NCBI GenBank assembly: GCA_026126205.1
Contig: JAHCJP010000007.1
Coordinates: forward strand, 86,436-150,435
Length of the DNA: 64,000 bases
DNA from: Maricaulaceae bacterium
GTDB taxonomy: Bacteria; Pseudomonadota; Alphaproteobacteria; Caulobacterales; Maricaulaceae
Reading direction: 5' to 3'
Shown in pieces: positions 27,699 to 35,648 of the stretch; within the stretch, counting starts at the first letter, position 1; each line of letters opens with the position of its first letter. The position numbers and the translations under genes were made by a program. The notes beneath the pieces were generated by a model that worked only from the letters and a program-made list of their open reading frames with translations, did no database searches and was not told the DNA's origin.

Positions 27699-27747
27699 CG
27701 TTCGCCGGGGATTCGATCCCCCGGATCGAATCCTGATCCGGCTCACT
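27699..27747. repeat. Palindromic element inserted in Rhs core, copy 3
   Basis: The core motif RAYHPGLGRFLQTD is split after GLG. The inserted DNA contains GCCGGGGATTCGATCCCCCGG and a second arm set GGATCGAATCC/GGATTCGATCC. It shifts the frame, and the core resumes at CTGCAGACCGAC. The arms resemble copies 1 and 2 (CCGG, GATC) but the unit is rearranged. Confidence 0.65.
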
Positions 27748-28497
27748 CCTGCAGACCGACTCCATCGGCCAGGCCGGAGGGCTGAACCTCTACGCCTATG
27801 TCGGCAACGACCCCATAAACTTCACCGATCCGTGGGGGTTGAGTAGGGCAAGCAGGGGAAGATGCGACCCAACGACTGGGCGCAACACTGTGACAGGAGT
27901 TAGGTGTTCGATTGTCTATGGCGCTCGAAACGTGGTAATTTATTCGAACGTCTTCTCTGGAGGAGGTGGGGGCAAAGGCGGAGGCAACCAATCTGGAGAC
28001 TGGAGAGATGAAGCGCCTTCTTGCGAGCACGATCAAATAAGACTTTCACGCTACCTTGATCCACTCGCAGTTCCAAACGCTATTGATAGCGCAATCTCCC
28101 AGACCACGCTTTTAGATTTGGTTCAAGGAAAAGCAGGTAACAATGTGAGCGGGCATGAGCGATATACATATACACAAGTTGGCTGGGTAGATCACCGACA
28201 TGTGGTAAGCTCCGCTCACAACCCGTTATCGAATGTGCCTCTTTCAGGGTACTTTCTTGGTTTGGGCCTTGAAACAAAGCAGCTATTCTCATCAAATCCA
28301 AATCATCGAGAATCTGCGTTTCAACCTGAAGGCCTCCGGTCAAACCTGATCGGTTCAATGGCCTATGCTCGACATGCAACTGAAGAAATATCAATTGGAC
28401 AAGCAACATTTAATATTATTGATGAAATTGGGGCCATCGGCAGAGCAGAAGTGGTTGATACTTTGAGAAGGGCGCCAACATGCGTTACGGGCAATCG

Positions 28498-28998
28498 ATG
28501 ATTATATTGATTATAAGTACCAGTGCGATTTTTATCCCAACTGGTTGCGTCGAACGGTGCGAGAGTGTCAACATCGACATTTCATTAGATATGTTATCTG
28601 TGGATGCTGAAAATAATGAATACGTTTTTATGGTAAGTATTGTGCCTTCTAATAACTATACAATACGATACAACCGCACCATAATGGAACGCTTTAGCAT
28701 CTTTTCGTGGAATAACGACTTTACCTACACACCTAGCATTGTAGATGAGAATATTCGAAATGCAAATCAAGAGATTCATATAGAGGTGGGATCAGCATAT
28801 GTCTTTAATTTTACAATGAAATTATCAGAAGACAGGCGATTGTTGATCATTGATGGCTTCGCACAAGCTGAGTTAAGCGGGGATGAGGTTGTCGAATTTG
28901 CTGTTATTTATAGCAATGACGACTCTTCACTATGCAGCGATAAATCGTACATTTCAAATCATATTTCTTTTCAATTGAGCGACGTTGGTGGGTTGTAA
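28498..28998 (+). CDS. Candidate immunity lipoprotein for the Rhs tip
   Basis: 166 residues. The start ATG at 28498 overlaps the toxin TGA as ATGA, which suggests coupled expression. The N-terminus MIILIISTSAIFIPTGCVER is a lipoprotein-like signal ending Thr-Gly-Cys. The mature domain is beta-rich and acidic (VDAENNEYVFMVSIVP, then VEFAVIYSNDDSSLC) with two or three further Cys. The gene is AT-rich like the tip. An immunity function is inferred from the tip-immunity arrangement; no family is recognised. If correct, it implies protection at the periplasmic face, so the toxin would act on the envelope. Confidence 0.6.
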   Translation: MIILIISTSAIFIPTGCVERCESVNIDISLDMLSVDAENNEYVFMVSIVPSNNYTIRYNRTIMERFSIFSWNNDFTYTPSIVDENIRNANQEIHIEVGSAYVFNFTMKLSEDRRLLIIDGFAQAELSGDEVVEFAVIYSNDDSSLCSDKSYISNHISFQLSDVGGL

Positions 28999-29061
28999 AA
29001 GAAACATGCGCTTTATGGACTACCCGTGTCGCGGAAGGGGCAGGACGAACGAATATTGTTG

Positions 29062-29330
29062 GCTTTCGGGCAGGTAATATCGCCCTTTGGCACGGTGAGC
29101 TATCAGTATGACGCCGCCGGGCGGCGGACGCGGATGACCTGGCCGGGCGGACTGTGGGTCAGCTACGAATACTTGGTCACCGGCGAGATCACTCATATCC
29201 GCGAATACGGCGCCAGCTCCGGCGCGGGCGTGCTGGCGGCCTATTCCTACGACAACCATGGGCGGATGACGCAACTGGAGCGCGGCAATGGCGTCGTCAC
29301 CTCATACGCCTACGACGCCGCCCTCCCCCT
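29062..29330 (+). pseudogene. Rhs YD-repeat fragment downstream of the immunity gene
   Basis: The plus frame reads SPFGTVSYQYDAAGRRTRM, WPGGLWVSYEYLVTGEITHI, LAAYSYDNHGRMTQLERGN and GVVTSYAYDAA: three YD repeats in a row with the usual YDAAGRRT spacing. It then stops abruptly at 29330, where a duplicate of the ptsH 3' end begins. It has no start and no Rhs core end, so it is a displaced cassette fragment. Confidence 0.75.
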
Positions 29331-29379
29331 AATCCGCCTCCTCGAAGCCGGATTCGACGAGGGCGGCGAGGGCGCGGGC
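29331..29379 (-). repeat. Diverged duplicate of the ptsH 3' end
   Basis: About 45 of 49 positions match 29825-29873, the last codons of ptsH. Read on the minus strand it encodes ALAALVESGFEEAD and a TAG stop, against ALAALVEAGFEESD and TGA in the real gene. Because the two copies differ, this one was probably imported rather than copied locally. It joins Rhs DNA on one side and unrelated DNA on the other. Confidence 0.65.
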
Positions 29380-29410
29380 GGAAGGGGTGTGGTCAGCAGC
29401 GGTTCGCCGC

Positions 29411-29480
29411 GTTGAACAGGCTCACGAAATCTGGAAGCTGGCGGCGTGCTGTCGTTTGCATTGCCCGGAGGGGGCGTTCG
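29411..29480 (+). repeat. Imperfect repeat, copy 2 of 2 at the Rhs region
   Basis: Shares its two ends with 26520-26599 (GTTGAA plus GGCTCACG at the left, GAGGGGGCGTTCG at the right). The middle does not align well. No gene is visible in 29380-29554. Confidence 0.3.
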
Positions 29481-29554
29481 GGGCGGTCTGGGGGTCAGCA
29501 GAACCTGCACCCGTGGTGTTGAAACGGGGCGGCATAAAGTTGGCGGAGGCCGGT

Positions 29555-29737
29555 GTGAGTAAGTGGTTTTACATTAAAATAGCTATTTTCTTTGGCTACA
29601 CTTTTGCCTCGGGGGCAATAGCGCTTTTCATGATAATTGGCAGATCAAGAGATGATCCTATGATAGATATTGTAACACTTTCTTGGCTCGCTATTACGTC
29701 TATAGTTGTTATATGGCTAATAAAGCCCGTGCGGTAG
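29555..29737 (+). CDS. Small AT-rich membrane protein, possible orphan immunity protein
   Basis: 60 residues from a GTG at 29555 (VSKWFYIKIAIFFGYTF). Two membrane helices (about residues 5-28 and 36-56) are joined by a loop GRSRDDPMI, and the protein ends IWLIKPVR. The gene is AT-rich in a GC-rich setting and lies between Rhs fragments, like the gene at 26692. There is no homology I recognise. A start further upstream is possible, but that DNA is GC-rich and unlike the rest of the gene. Confidence 0.4.
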   Translation: MSKWFYIKIAIFFGYTFASGAIALFMIIGRSRDDPMIDIVTLSWLAITSIVVIWLIKPVR

Positions 29738-29754
29738 CGGAATAGTCTTTCATC

Positions 29755-29818
29755 CCGCCGCCGCTCGGGCGAGTGGATCGTCAACAGCTATGACCATCCC
29801 GGCCAGCGGACTGGGCAA
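29755..29818 (+). pseudogene. Short Rhs YD-repeat fragment next to ptsH
   Basis: The plus frame reads RSGEWIVNSYDHPGQRTGQ, a degenerate YD repeat (compare QYDAAGRRTRM at 29110). It ends seven bases before the ptsH stop. It is the right boundary of the Rhs region. Confidence 0.5.
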
Positions 29819-29822
29819 GCAA

Positions 29823-30101
29823 TCAATCCGACTCCTCGAAGCCGGCTTCGACGAGGGCGGCGAGGGCCTGGGCCGCGGCTTCGGCGTCCGGGCCGCCGGC
29901 GGTGATGGCGATGGGCGTGCCCGGCCCGGCGGCCAGCATCAGCAATTCCATGATCGAGTCGGCGTCGACGGTCTCCTGGTCGCGGGTCACCTGCACGCTG
30001 GCCTGAAACTGGCGCGACAGCGCCACGAACTTCGCCGCCGCCCGGGCGTGCAGCCCGCGTGAATTGCAGATCGTCACGGTTTTCGTCACCGGCGCGTTCA
30101 C
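29823..30101 (-). CDS. ptsH: HPr-family phosphocarrier protein
   Basis: 92 residues, the usual HPr size. The phosphorylated His is in NSRGLHARAAAKF, and the regulatory Ser region is DADSIMELLMLAAGPG. It passes phosphate from enzyme I to EIIA proteins. The start is GTG at 30101, overlapping the EIIA-Man stop by four bases (GTGA). In alphaproteobacteria this belongs to a regulatory, sugar-independent PTS tied to ChvG/ChvI. The 3' end is duplicated 494 bases downstream at the edge of the Rhs region. Confidence 0.93.
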   Translation of the reverse strand: MNAPVTKTVTICNSRGLHARAAAKFVALSRQFQASVQVTRDQETVDADSIMELLMLAAGPGTPIAITAGGPDAEAAAQALAALVEAGFEESD

Positions 30102-30505
30102 TTCGCGGCGCCGTCCAGAATCGTCGAGGCGACGGCGATATAGCGCCGGCCGGCCTGCGCCGCGGCCTCGGCGAGGTCGTCGAGGTTCAGGCGGCCGCGC
30201 GCCTCGGCCAGCTTGATCAGCATCGGCAGGTTGATCCCGGCCACCACCTCGCGGCGGCCCTTCTCCACCAGGCTCATGGCGAGATTGGAGGGCGTGCCGC
30301 CGAACATGTCGGTCAGGATCAGAACCCCGCCGCCGCTGTCGGCGGCGGCGGCGGCGGCGCGGATGTCGGCGCGCCGCGTCTCCAGGTCGTCGTCCGGGGC
30401 GACATTGACGGCGGCGACGGCGTCGAGCGGGCCGACGACATGCTCCGCCGCCGCGATCAATTCCTCCGCCAGACGCCCGTGCGTGACGATGACGACGCCG
30501 ATCAT
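30098..30505 (-). CDS. PTS EIIA-Man family regulatory protein
   Basis: 135 residues. The first strand MIGVVIVTHGRLAEELI ends in the phosphorylatable His. ILTDMFGGTPSNLAM and GINLPMLIKLAEAR are the classic EIIA-Man motifs. No EIIB or EIIC partner is nearby, so this is a regulatory EIIA like ManX/PtsM of rhizobia. The ATG at 30505 is preferred because eight extra codons upstream would precede the first strand. It is coupled to ptsH through a GTGA overlap. Confidence 0.92.
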   Translation of the reverse strand: MIGVVIVTHGRLAEELIAAAEHVVGPLDAVAAVNVAPDDDLETRRADIRAAAAAADSGGGVLILTDMFGGTPSNLAMSLVEKGRREVVAGINLPMLIKLAEARGRLNLDDLAEAAAQAGRRYIAVASTILDGAAK

Positions 30506-30593
30506 GGACAACCACTCCCCTGTGCGCATCTAAGCCGTCCCGCGCGCGCAGGGAAAGGGGTTTTCGCAATTGCGAAGGCTTTTCGCCGCCGCG

Positions 30594-32177
30594 TCAGGCG
30601 CAGGGCAGTTCGACGGTGAAGCGCGCGCCCGCCACCTCGCCGTCCGGGCCGCGGCGGGCGCCGGCATGGATGTGGCCGCCATGGGCGGCGACGATCTGGC
30701 GCGCGATGGCGAGGCCGAGGCCAGAATGGGCGCCGAATTCCGCCCCCTTCGGCCGCTGGGTGTAAAAGCGCTCGAACACCGTCTCCAGGTTCTCCTCGGG
30801 GATGCCGGGGCCGTTGTCCTCCACCGTCACCGCCAGCCAGCGCCGGCCCCCGGCGGTGACGCGCCGCGTCTCGATCCGCACCGTGCCGCCCGGCGGCGAG
30901 AAGGTGATGGCGTTGTCGACCAGGTTGCGGAACACCTGGCCCAGCGGGCCGGGGCGGCCGGGGATGCGCGTTTCCGGCGCCTGGGATTCGAACACCACCC
31001 GCGGGCCGCCTTCCTCCGCCGTGGCGATATAGCTTTCGGCCAGGTCGCGCAGCAGCGCGTCCAGGTCCAGCTCGTCCGCGTCCTCGCGCGCCAGCTCCGC
31101 ATCCAGGCGCGAGGCGCGGGAAATGTCGGTGATCAGCCGGTCCAGCCGCCGCACGTCGCCGCGGATCACCGCCAGCAGCTTGTCGCGCTGGCCGTCCTTC
31201 GCATGCGGCAGCATGTCGGCGGCCGAGCGGATGGAGGTGAGCGGGTTCTTCAGCTCGTGCGCCACGTCGGCGGCGAAACGCTCGATGGCGTCGATTCGGT
31301 CGTAGAGCGCGTCGGTCATCGCCGACAGCGCCGCGCCGAGATCGCCGATCTCGTCGCGCCGGTGCGACAGGTCCGGCATTTTCACCCGCCGCCCTCCGGA
31401 CAGGCGCGCCTCGTGCGCGGCCAGCGCCAGCCGCCGCACCGGGCGGGCGATGAACAGCGTCAGCAGCAGCGACGCGAACACGATCACGATCACCGCGATG
31501 ACGATGAACGGGACCAGCGCCTGCCGCTCGGCCGCGATCAGGGCGTCGAGGTCGAAGCTCTCCAGCGTCACCACGCCGACCACGGCGCGCACCGGCTGGA
31601 TCGGCACGCTGACCGACACCACCCGCGAGCCGCCCTCGGTCCGCCGCACGCCGGCGGCGAGGTCGCCCTGCACCGCGGCGGAGATCTCGTCCGCCACGTC
31701 GCGCTGCAGCGCCGCGCGCTCCTCGGGCGAGCGCAGCAGGTCGGCGAGCCCGTCCAGCAGCCGCGAGAAGGCGTCCCGCCCCGGCGCGGCGGGGGCGCGC
31801 GCCGGCCCCTCGCCCGGCGGCGGCAGCTCCAGGATGTCGAAACGGTCGGCCAGGGCGTGGCTGTCGGCTACAGTCAGCCCGCCCTTGTCGAAGATCCGCA
31901 CCCGCGTGTCCTGCGGCACATAGAGCTGGCGCAGCAGGGCGCGGGCGTCGTCATGGCGCAGGATCGGCGCCGGGTCGCCCTCCGTGGCGCCCTCGGCCAG
32001 GATGTTGGCGATCAGCTCCCCTTCCGCCCGCAAGGCGTCGATCTTGGCGTCGACCAGGCCGCGCCGCGTCTCGCCCATCGCCAGCATGCCGGCGATCAGG
32101 ATCGCCAGCGCCAGCCCGTTGGCGGCGAGGATCGACACGGCGAGGCGCGGAACCGCCAGCCGCCGCCAGAACGCCAC
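30594..32177 (-). CDS. chvG: ChvG-type sensor histidine kinase
   Basis: 527 residues. Two membrane helices (about residues 13-35 and 255-280) enclose a periplasmic sensor domain, followed by a HAMP region, the H-box DVAHELKNPLTSIRSA, the N-box FRNLVDNAITFSPPGG and G-box VEDNGPGIPEEN. ChvG/ExoS senses acid or envelope state and phosphorylates ChvI; in rhizobia it controls exopolysaccharide and flagella genes. The gene lies ten bases from chvI and 65 bases from the EIIA start. The hprK gene usually found between chvG and the EIIA gene is absent here. Confidence 0.92.
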   Translation of the reverse strand: MAFWRRLAVPRLAVSILAANGLALAILIAGMLAMGETRRGLVDAKIDALRAEGELIANILAEGATEGDPAPILRHDDARALLRQLYVPQDTRVRIFDKGGLTVADSHALADRFDILELPPPGEGPARAPAAPGRDAFSRLLDGLADLLRSPEERAALQRDVADEISAAVQGDLAAGVRRTEGGSRVVSVSVPIQPVRAVVGVVTLESFDLDALIAAERQALVPFIVIAVIVIVFASLLLTLFIARPVRRLALAAHEARLSGGRRVKMPDLSHRRDEIGDLGAALSAMTDALYDRIDAIERFAADVAHELKNPLTSIRSAADMLPHAKDGQRDKLLAVIRGDVRRLDRLITDISRASRLDAELAREDADELDLDALLRDLAESYIATAEEGGPRVVFESQAPETRIPGRPGPLGQVFRNLVDNAITFSPPGGTVRIETRRVTAGGRRWLAVTVEDNGPGIPEENLETVFERFYTQRPKGAEFGAHSGLGLAIARQIVAAHGGHIHAGARRGPDGEVAGARFTVELPCA

Positions 32178-32187
32178 AAGACGGAAC

Positions 32188-32892
32188 CTAGCTTTCCTTA
32201 TAGCGGTACCCCACCCCGTAAAGCGTCTCGATGGAATCGAAGCTTCCGTCGATCTCGCGGAATTTTTTCCGGATGCGCTTTATGTGGCTGTCGATGGTGC
32301 GGTCGTCGACATAGACCTGGTCGTCATAGGCCGCGTCCATCAGGTTGTCGCGGCTCTTGACGTATCCGGGGCGCTGCGCCAGCGCCTGCAGGATCAGGAA
32401 TTCCGTCACCGTCAGCCGCACCGGCTCGCCGTCCCAGGAACAGGCGTGGCGGTTGGGGTCCAGCACCAGGCGGCCGCGGACGATCGGCTTGCGGTCGGGG
32501 GCCTCGCCGGGAACGGGGGCGGCGTCGTCGGGCCGCGCGCGGCGCAGAACCGCCTTGATACGCTCGCCCAGCAGGCGCTGGGAGAAGGGCTTGGTGATGT
32601 AATCGTCGGCGCCGACATTCAGGCCCAGCGCCTCGTCGAACTCGTCGTCCTTGGAAGTCAGGAAGATCACCGGCAGGTTCGAGGTCTGGCGCAGGCGGCG
32701 CAGCAGCTCCAGCCCGTCCATGCGCGGCATCTTGATGTCGAAAATGCCGAGGTCGGGCGGATTGTCGCTCAGCGCCGTCAGCGCCGAGGCGCCGTCGGTG
32801 TAGGCGCGCACGTTATAGCCTTCGCCTTCGAGGAACATCGACACCGAGGCGATGATGTTTTCGTCGTCGTCGACAAGGGCGATGGTGGTCAT
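32188..32892 (-). CDS. chvI: ChvI-type response regulator
   Basis: 234 residues, OmpR/PhoB class. The receiver domain starts [19 protein letters not shown] with the paired acidic residues, has the phosphoacceptor Asp in [13 protein letters not shown] and the Lys in [10 protein letters not shown]. The C-terminal winged helix contains [18 protein letters not shown] and [17 protein letters not shown]. The start at 32892 ([12 protein letters not shown]) is preferred; an upstream ATG would add 43 residues with no homology. It is the first gene of the chvI-chvG run and is divergent from the 580-residue unknown gene at 33020. Confidence 0.94.
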   Translation of the reverse strand: MTTIALVDDDENIIASVSMFLEGEGYNVRAYTDGASALTALSDNPPDLGIFDIKMPRMDGLELLRRLRQTSNLPVIFLTSKDDEFDEALGLNVGADDYITKPFSQRLLGERIKAVLRRARPDDAAPVPGEAPDRKPIVRGRLVLDPNRHACSWDGEPVRLTVTEFLILQALAQRPGYVKSRDNLMDAAYDDQVYVDDRTIDSHIKRIRKKFREIDGSFDSIETLYGVGYRYKES

Positions 32893-33019
32893 GTCGTTCA
32901 GCACCGGGAGGTTGGACTCCGTGGCGACTGTAAAGGCCAGCGCCGCGCTGGCAAGCCCGCCCGGTTCACCGGAATTTAAGCCTGCTGCGGCATGGTTCAT
33001 TAAGGCTGCGGGATATGTC

Positions 33020-34762
33020 ATGGGCGCGCAGAACGTTCATTTCGAGGTTTTCGTCAAACGGCACGTCAAGGACGCCTGGGCCATGGCCGAGGCGCGGGAC
33101 AGCCGCGACGAGGCCCTGAAACTGGCCGCCGCGCTGCTGGCCGGGCTTCCCAAGGGCTCGGTGCGCGTGACCAAGGAAGCCTTCGACGCCGAGCTGCGCG
33201 TGTTCCGCTCGGTCTGCATCCACGAGGCCGGCGCCGAGCGCTTCATCGACGAGGAGAAGACCGGCGACGGCTCGCTGCCCTGCCTGACGCCGGAAGATCT
33301 CGGCAATCCCGCCGCGCGCGAGACCATCCAGCGCGTGCTGGCAGAATGGCTGGAGCGCAAGCAGGCGATTCCGCTGGAATTGCTGCACCGCCCCGACCTC
33401 GCCGAGGACCTGGAAGGCTCCGGCGCCGAGCTGCAGCACGCGGTGCAGAAAGTGGCCGTGGCCAGCACCCAGAAGGGCGATTCCACCGTCCACGCCTATG
33501 TCCGCCAGCTGAGCGAGCTGGTGCAGAAGGCGCTCGATCGCGCCTATGAAGACGGCAAGAAAGGCCGGATTCCGCCGTTCCCGAAAACCGCGCAATTCTC
33601 CGCCGTCGCCGGGCCGATCCTGTCGGCGAAGGGGCGGCGCGAGAAACTGCGCGCCGCGATGGCGGCGCGGCTGGGCGAGGAACACGGCTACGCCGGCAAG
33701 CTGGCCGCCCTGCTGGGCTTCACCGACGACCTGCCGGCCGAGGCGGAGGCGCGCGCCTTCGCGCTGGAGGAGATCGACGCCTTCATCGCCGAAATCCTGG
33801 CCTTCGAGGCCGGCGTACGCGCGCTGGCCGGACCCTGCGCCGACCCCGGCGAGGAGGCCGAGCGCCTGACCAACGTGTTCGACGGTTCGGCGCAGGCCGC
33901 TTGCCTCGCCGCGGCGCCGCTGGCGAGAAAAATGGCGGCGCTGGTCGCGGACGGACGGGCGCCGCACGCCCGCACCGCCATCGCCCACCGGCTGATGGAG
34001 GAACTGCGCAAGCCCCGCCGCCTGCGCCCCTCCAGCGTGCAGGGCGAAGTGAAGCTGTGCCGCGCGCTGGCGCAGAAGCTGGTGATGGCGGGCGGGGCGG
34101 ATCTGGCGCCCGAAACGCTGCAGGCGGTGTTCGCCCAGCGTTCGGCGCGGCTGCTGCATCCCGAGGCGGTGACCGAATTTCTTGACGGCGCCGCGACCCC
34201 GGACGAGGAGCTGCACCGCCTGCTGGCGCTGGAGGAAAACCTGGTCGGCGCCCAGAACAAGAAAAAGCTCGCCGCTTATGTCCGCGCCGCGGCGACGGCG
34301 CACAAGACCGAAAGCTGGTTCGTGCGCGGACCCGGCAAGGCGCTGGAGCGGCTGGCGCGTCTGGGCGCGCTGCAGAAACGCGCCTCCAGAGGACATTTCC
34401 CGCCGGAGGATGCAGCCGACCTGATGCGCGCCTTCGACGCGCTGGGGGTGAAGCTGCTGTCCGCCTCCCGGATTCTCGAGGCGCTGGCCAATGGTCCGCA
34501 GCCGGCGCTGGACCGCGCGGCGGCGCTGCTGCGGCTGGCGGCTGGCGGCGCCCTGCCGCATGGCGAATGCGCGGACGACGCCCGCCGCCGCGCGCTGGCG
34601 CTGGTCCGGGGCGAGACCGGCCAGGCCGAGGCGCGCGCGCCCGAAGCCCGGGCGCGTCTGGAGGAAATCCAGGCCCTGATGGCCGGGCTGACGCCCGCCG
34701 CGGCGACCCCGGCGACGGAGCCGGAGCCGCCGGCGGAAATCGAACCCGGCGCTGCGGCCTGA
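33020..34762 (+). CDS. Uncharacterised 580-residue alpha-helical protein
   Basis: 580 residues starting [20 protein letters not shown]. It has no signal peptide or membrane span and is rich in Ala, Leu, Glu and Arg, with helical stretches throughout and a Pro/Ala/Glu-rich tail ([15 protein letters not shown]). Conserved-looking segments include FHDEEKTG-like [20 protein letters not shown] and [20 protein letters not shown] recognise no domain. It is divergent from chvI with a 127-base gap, so the ChvI system could regulate it. Base composition matches the core genome. Confidence 0.75.
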   Translation: MGAQNVHFEVFVKRHVKDAWAMAEARDSRDEALKLAAALLAGLPKGSVRVTKEAFDAELRVFRSVCIHEAGAERFIDEEKTGDGSLPCLTPEDLGNPAARETIQRVLAEWLERKQAIPLELLHRPDLAEDLEGSGAELQHAVQKVAVASTQKGDSTVHAYVRQLSELVQKALDRAYEDGKKGRIPPFPKTAQFSAVAGPILSAKGRREKLRAAMAARLGEEHGYAGKLAALLGFTDDLPAEAEARAFALEEIDAFIAEILAFEAGVRALAGPCADPGEEAERLTNVFDGSAQAACLAAAPLARKMAALVADGRAPHARTAIAHRLMEELRKPRRLRPSSVQGEVKLCRALAQKLVMAGGADLAPETLQAVFAQRSARLLHPEAVTEFLDGAATPDEELHRLLALEENLVGAQNKKKLAAYVRAAATAHKTESWFVRGPGKALERLARLGALQKRASRGHFPPEDAADLMRAFDALGVKLLSASRILEALANGPQPALDRAAALLRLAAGGALPHGECADDARRRALALVRGETGQAEARAPEARARLEEIQALMAGLTPAAATPATEPEPPAEIEPGAAA

Positions 34763-34829
34763 CATCTCCATTCGCGCGCGGGGCGAAGGCGTTTTCAGCC
34801 GGGGCGGTTAAAGGTTAACGTGCGGAACT

Positions 34830-35534
34830 ATGTTCCGCGCCCTCGCCTGCTTCCTTCTTGTGTCTTGCCTTGCGCCCGCCGCCGCGGCGCAGGACCGGTC
34901 CGGCCTCGCCGGCGGACCGGGCGAATGGCGCGACCCCTATTACGACAACCCGGCCGGGGGGCGCGATGCGGGCGACCGGCCCGAACAGGGCTGGCTGGAC
35001 AAGCCCGGCTGGCGCGGCGGGCCGGAATACCGCTACGAGGAGCGCGGCGGATACGCCGAAGGCGAAAGCTGGCGCCGGCGCGAAAGCGGCGGCGGGGCCC
35101 GCTGGGGCGCGGGACGGGACTCGTCCTGGTCCCATGACAGCGGCTGGACCGGCGGCGGCTACGAGACCCGGCGCGAATACGGTTATGAATACGACAGCCG
35201 CCCCGGCCCGGCGCGGGAATGGCATGGCCAGGACTTCCGCGGCTGGCGCGGCGATGGCGGCGTCCATGACGATGACCGGACCCGGCGCGACTGTGACTGC
35301 CGCTGCGATTGCCGCGGGCGCGAGCGGGAACGCGAGACCGTGATCTTCCGCCATGGCGGCGCCTATCATTATGGCGGTGTGGGCGGCGCGGGCCATGTTC
35401 CCCCGCCCTTCATGTCCGGAAACCTGCACCCCGGCGCCTTTGCGCCGCTTGGCCCCCATGGCCGCTACGGCGTGCATGGCGGCCCGGCCCTGCACCTGCC
35501 CAGCGCCGGCGCGGCGGCGCAGCGCTATCGCTGA
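34830..35534 (+). CDS. Secreted low-complexity Gly/Arg/Tyr-rich protein
   Basis: 234 residues. MFRALACFLLVSCLAPAAAA is a Sec signal peptide. The mature protein is dominated by Gly, Arg, Tyr, Asp and Trp in repeated WRGG, GGY and REYGYEYD patterns. The centre has a cluster DCDCRCDCRGRER, five Cys or Asp-Cys steps in a row, which could bind metal or form disulfides. The last third is His/Gly/Pro-rich (HYGGVGGAGHVPPP). No family is recognised. The signal peptide and in-frame length support a real gene. It is alone on the plus strand between the 580-residue gene and a CPBP protease gene. Confidence 0.65.
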   Translation: MFRALACFLLVSCLAPAAAAQDRSGLAGGPGEWRDPYYDNPAGGRDAGDRPEQGWLDKPGWRGGPEYRYEERGGYAEGESWRRRESGGGARWGAGRDSSWSHDSGWTGGGYETRREYGYEYDSRPGPAREWHGQDFRGWRGDGGVHDDDRTRRDCDCRCDCRGRERERETVIFRHGGAYHYGGVGGAGHVPPPFMSGNLHPGAFAPLGPHGRYGVHGGPALHLPSAGAAAQRYR

Positions 35535-35648
35535 CCCGGCGCGCCTGCGCCCTTAAGCAGCCCCCGGCGAAAGGTCACCATTGCCAATCCTTAACTGTCG
35601 GCGCCCTGATGCGCCGGTTAGGATTTTCACCCATTCCGGGGGACAGGC

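Larger units (their letters stand above)
27340..28501 (+). pseudogene. Rhs core end plus AT-rich C-terminal toxin tip, interrupted
   Basis: Plus-strand pieces in shifted frames rebuild one Rhs core end: HGPGLDAPLVRWQGSTL, then GSVIGESNDSGSLVQTN, NAGRFGY, MWIEGAGVYHYRNRAYHPG, LQTDSIGQAGGLNLYAYVGN and DPINFTDPWGL. Three palindromic insertions break the frame. After the core, a tip of about 220 residues is intact to the TGA at 28501. It is AT-rich, with a Gly/Lys loop (SGGGGGKGGGN) and conserved-looking GWVDHRHVV and ESAFQPEGLRSNLIG. The tip looks like a polymorphic toxin domain, but I cannot assign its activity. Without its core it may not be expressed or delivered. Confidence 0.75.

Noticed and set aside
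30506..30593. A short hprK between chvG and the EIIA gene
   Set aside because: The gap is too short for the kinase and contains no Walker A motif in any frame.
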